Positions 51,175 through 51,642 of a stretch of DNA of 51,642 nucleotides are shown here, in pieces; the stretch's first letter is position 1; each line of letters opens with the position of its first letter. Both the position numbers and the translations under genes were made by a program. This stretch comes from Alphaproteobacteria bacterium (GTDB lineage: Bacteria > Pseudomonadota > Alphaproteobacteria > RF32 > CAG-239): the NCBI GenBank assembly GCA_017939155.1, contig JAGAZZ010000008.1, positions 69,963 to 121,604 of the forward strand, written 5' to 3'. The notes beneath the pieces were generated by a model that was given only the letters and a program-made list of their open reading frames with translations, was not told where the DNA came from and did no database searches.

Positions 51175-51642
51175 TGAGTCATTGCAAGCGTAACAAAGTC
51201 ACTCCTTTCTCGCATCATTGCGAGCGCAACAAAACAACGCTCCTCTCCGAGTCATTGCGGCTCGCAGGATAAAAAACGTCCGGTGGACGCTTTTTACCGA
51301 GAGCTATAGCAGTTGTTAGATTGTGACTTGCCGTAAGGCAACCAAAACAATCTTTACAACTGGCTTGTCCGAACGGAGTGAGTAGCGTGACGTTAGTCAC
51401 ATATCGCCGTGGCAATCCATAACCTATGCGCCAGCATTCCTTATTTTTCGTAGCGGCGCAATCCATAACCTATGCGAAGCAAACAAATCTCAACAAAGCA
51501 ACGCTCCGCGTTCAGTCGTGGATTGTACCGCTACGAAAAGCTGCGCTTTTCTACTTGTACGAACAACTAAGTGTTGCTGCGTTCGCTATGCTCGCTAGCA
51601 ACACTAAGAGAAGTTTGCTTCGGTTATTGCCTTACGGCTTAC
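51175..51642. repeat. REP-like repeat field downstream of the GIY-YIG gene
   Basis: No gene is supported in 51143-51642. Units starting GAGTCATTGC (near 51176 and 51250), the module AGCAGTTGTTAGATTGTGAC (about 51306, matching 22.86 kb), GCAATCCATAACC ends and a copy of AACGCTCCGCGTTCAGTCGT follow one another to the edge of the window. Confidence 0.75.
51519..51618 (-). repeat. Right arm of the 100-bp inverted repeat around the GIY-YIG gene
   Basis: Reverse complement of 50355-50454, starting TGGATTGTACCGCTACG and ending AGAGAAGTTTGC. Two mismatches over 100 bases by eye. Confidence 0.85.

Noticed and set aside
50214..51466. Frames of 62 and 83 codons sharing AATKNKECWRIGYGLPR
   Set aside because: The shared peptide is encoded by the repeat GCGCCAGCATTCCTTATTTTT and its flanks, not by a gene.

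Overview
The window is a chromosomal segment of an AT-leaning bacterium, most probably an alphaproteobacterium of an uncultured, host- or gut-associated lineage. The taxonomic call is an inference. It rests on a CcrM-type GANTC adenine methyltransferase, the order yqeY-dnaG-rpoD, a MJ0042-type zinc-ribbon gene divergent from ftsE-ftsX, the rpsF-rpsR-rplI block, and RNase E with a large insertion in its S1 domain. No rRNA, tRNA, CRISPR array, transposase or prophage was recognised.

Layout. 1-4.2 kb (minus strand): a four-gene run of a small membrane protein, ftsE, ftsX and an unusual WbsX-DUF218 fusion that runs off the left edge. 4.3-11.7 kb (mainly plus): zinc-ribbon membrane protein, yqeY, dnaG and rpoD, with a predicted small RNA and an unknown helical protein between dnaG and rpoD. 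11.7-17 kb (minus): a helical-repeat protein, rplI, rpsR, rpsF, a Ppx/GppA phosphatase, ccrM and a small membrane protein. 17-23.4 kb: a periplasmic glutaredoxin-like protein with formate-tetrahydrofolate ligase, an LTA-synthase-like sulfatase, two membrane proteins of unknown role and a 56-residue membrane protein. 23.5-27.8 kb: divergent maltokinase-like and 4-alpha-glucanotransferase genes, then a small HAD-like protein. 28.3-41 kb: an AsmA/YhdP-like giant, a GltD-like oxidoreductase with rlmH, RNase E carrying a cysteine-rich tandem repeat, a prohibitin-like SPFH protein with a small partner, and lon. 41-50 kb: several unknown proteins (WG-like, two DUF3137-like, a second helical-repeat protein), a divergent DXS-like enzyme and valS. 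50-51.6 kb: a repeat field that encloses a GIY-YIG nuclease gene.

Much of the interest is in the non-coding DNA. Two repeat families fill the larger gaps. One is a mosaic of REP-like units starting GAGTCATTGCGA and containing GCAATCCATAACT, most of which carry a GANTC (CcrM) site. The other is a family of about 105-130 bp nested palindromes built around a GTAC...GTAC core, whose arms differ between copies but stay complementary. Four of the five palindromes sit at the 3' ends of ftsE, the asmA-like gene, rne and lon (in lon one supplies the last seven codons); the fifth sits just before dnaG. A separate intergenic unit after dnaG has a promoter, two hairpins with nearly identical 14-nt loops and covarying stems, and a strong terminator.

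Functionally the genes cover the cell envelope and division, replication and transcription, ribosome assembly and RNA decay, cell-cycle DNA methylation, one-carbon and alpha-glucan metabolism, and proteolysis. The plus strand is visibly C-rich and G-poor up to about 45.4 kb and G-rich from there to about 50 kb, which points to a replication-strand switch or an inverted segment.
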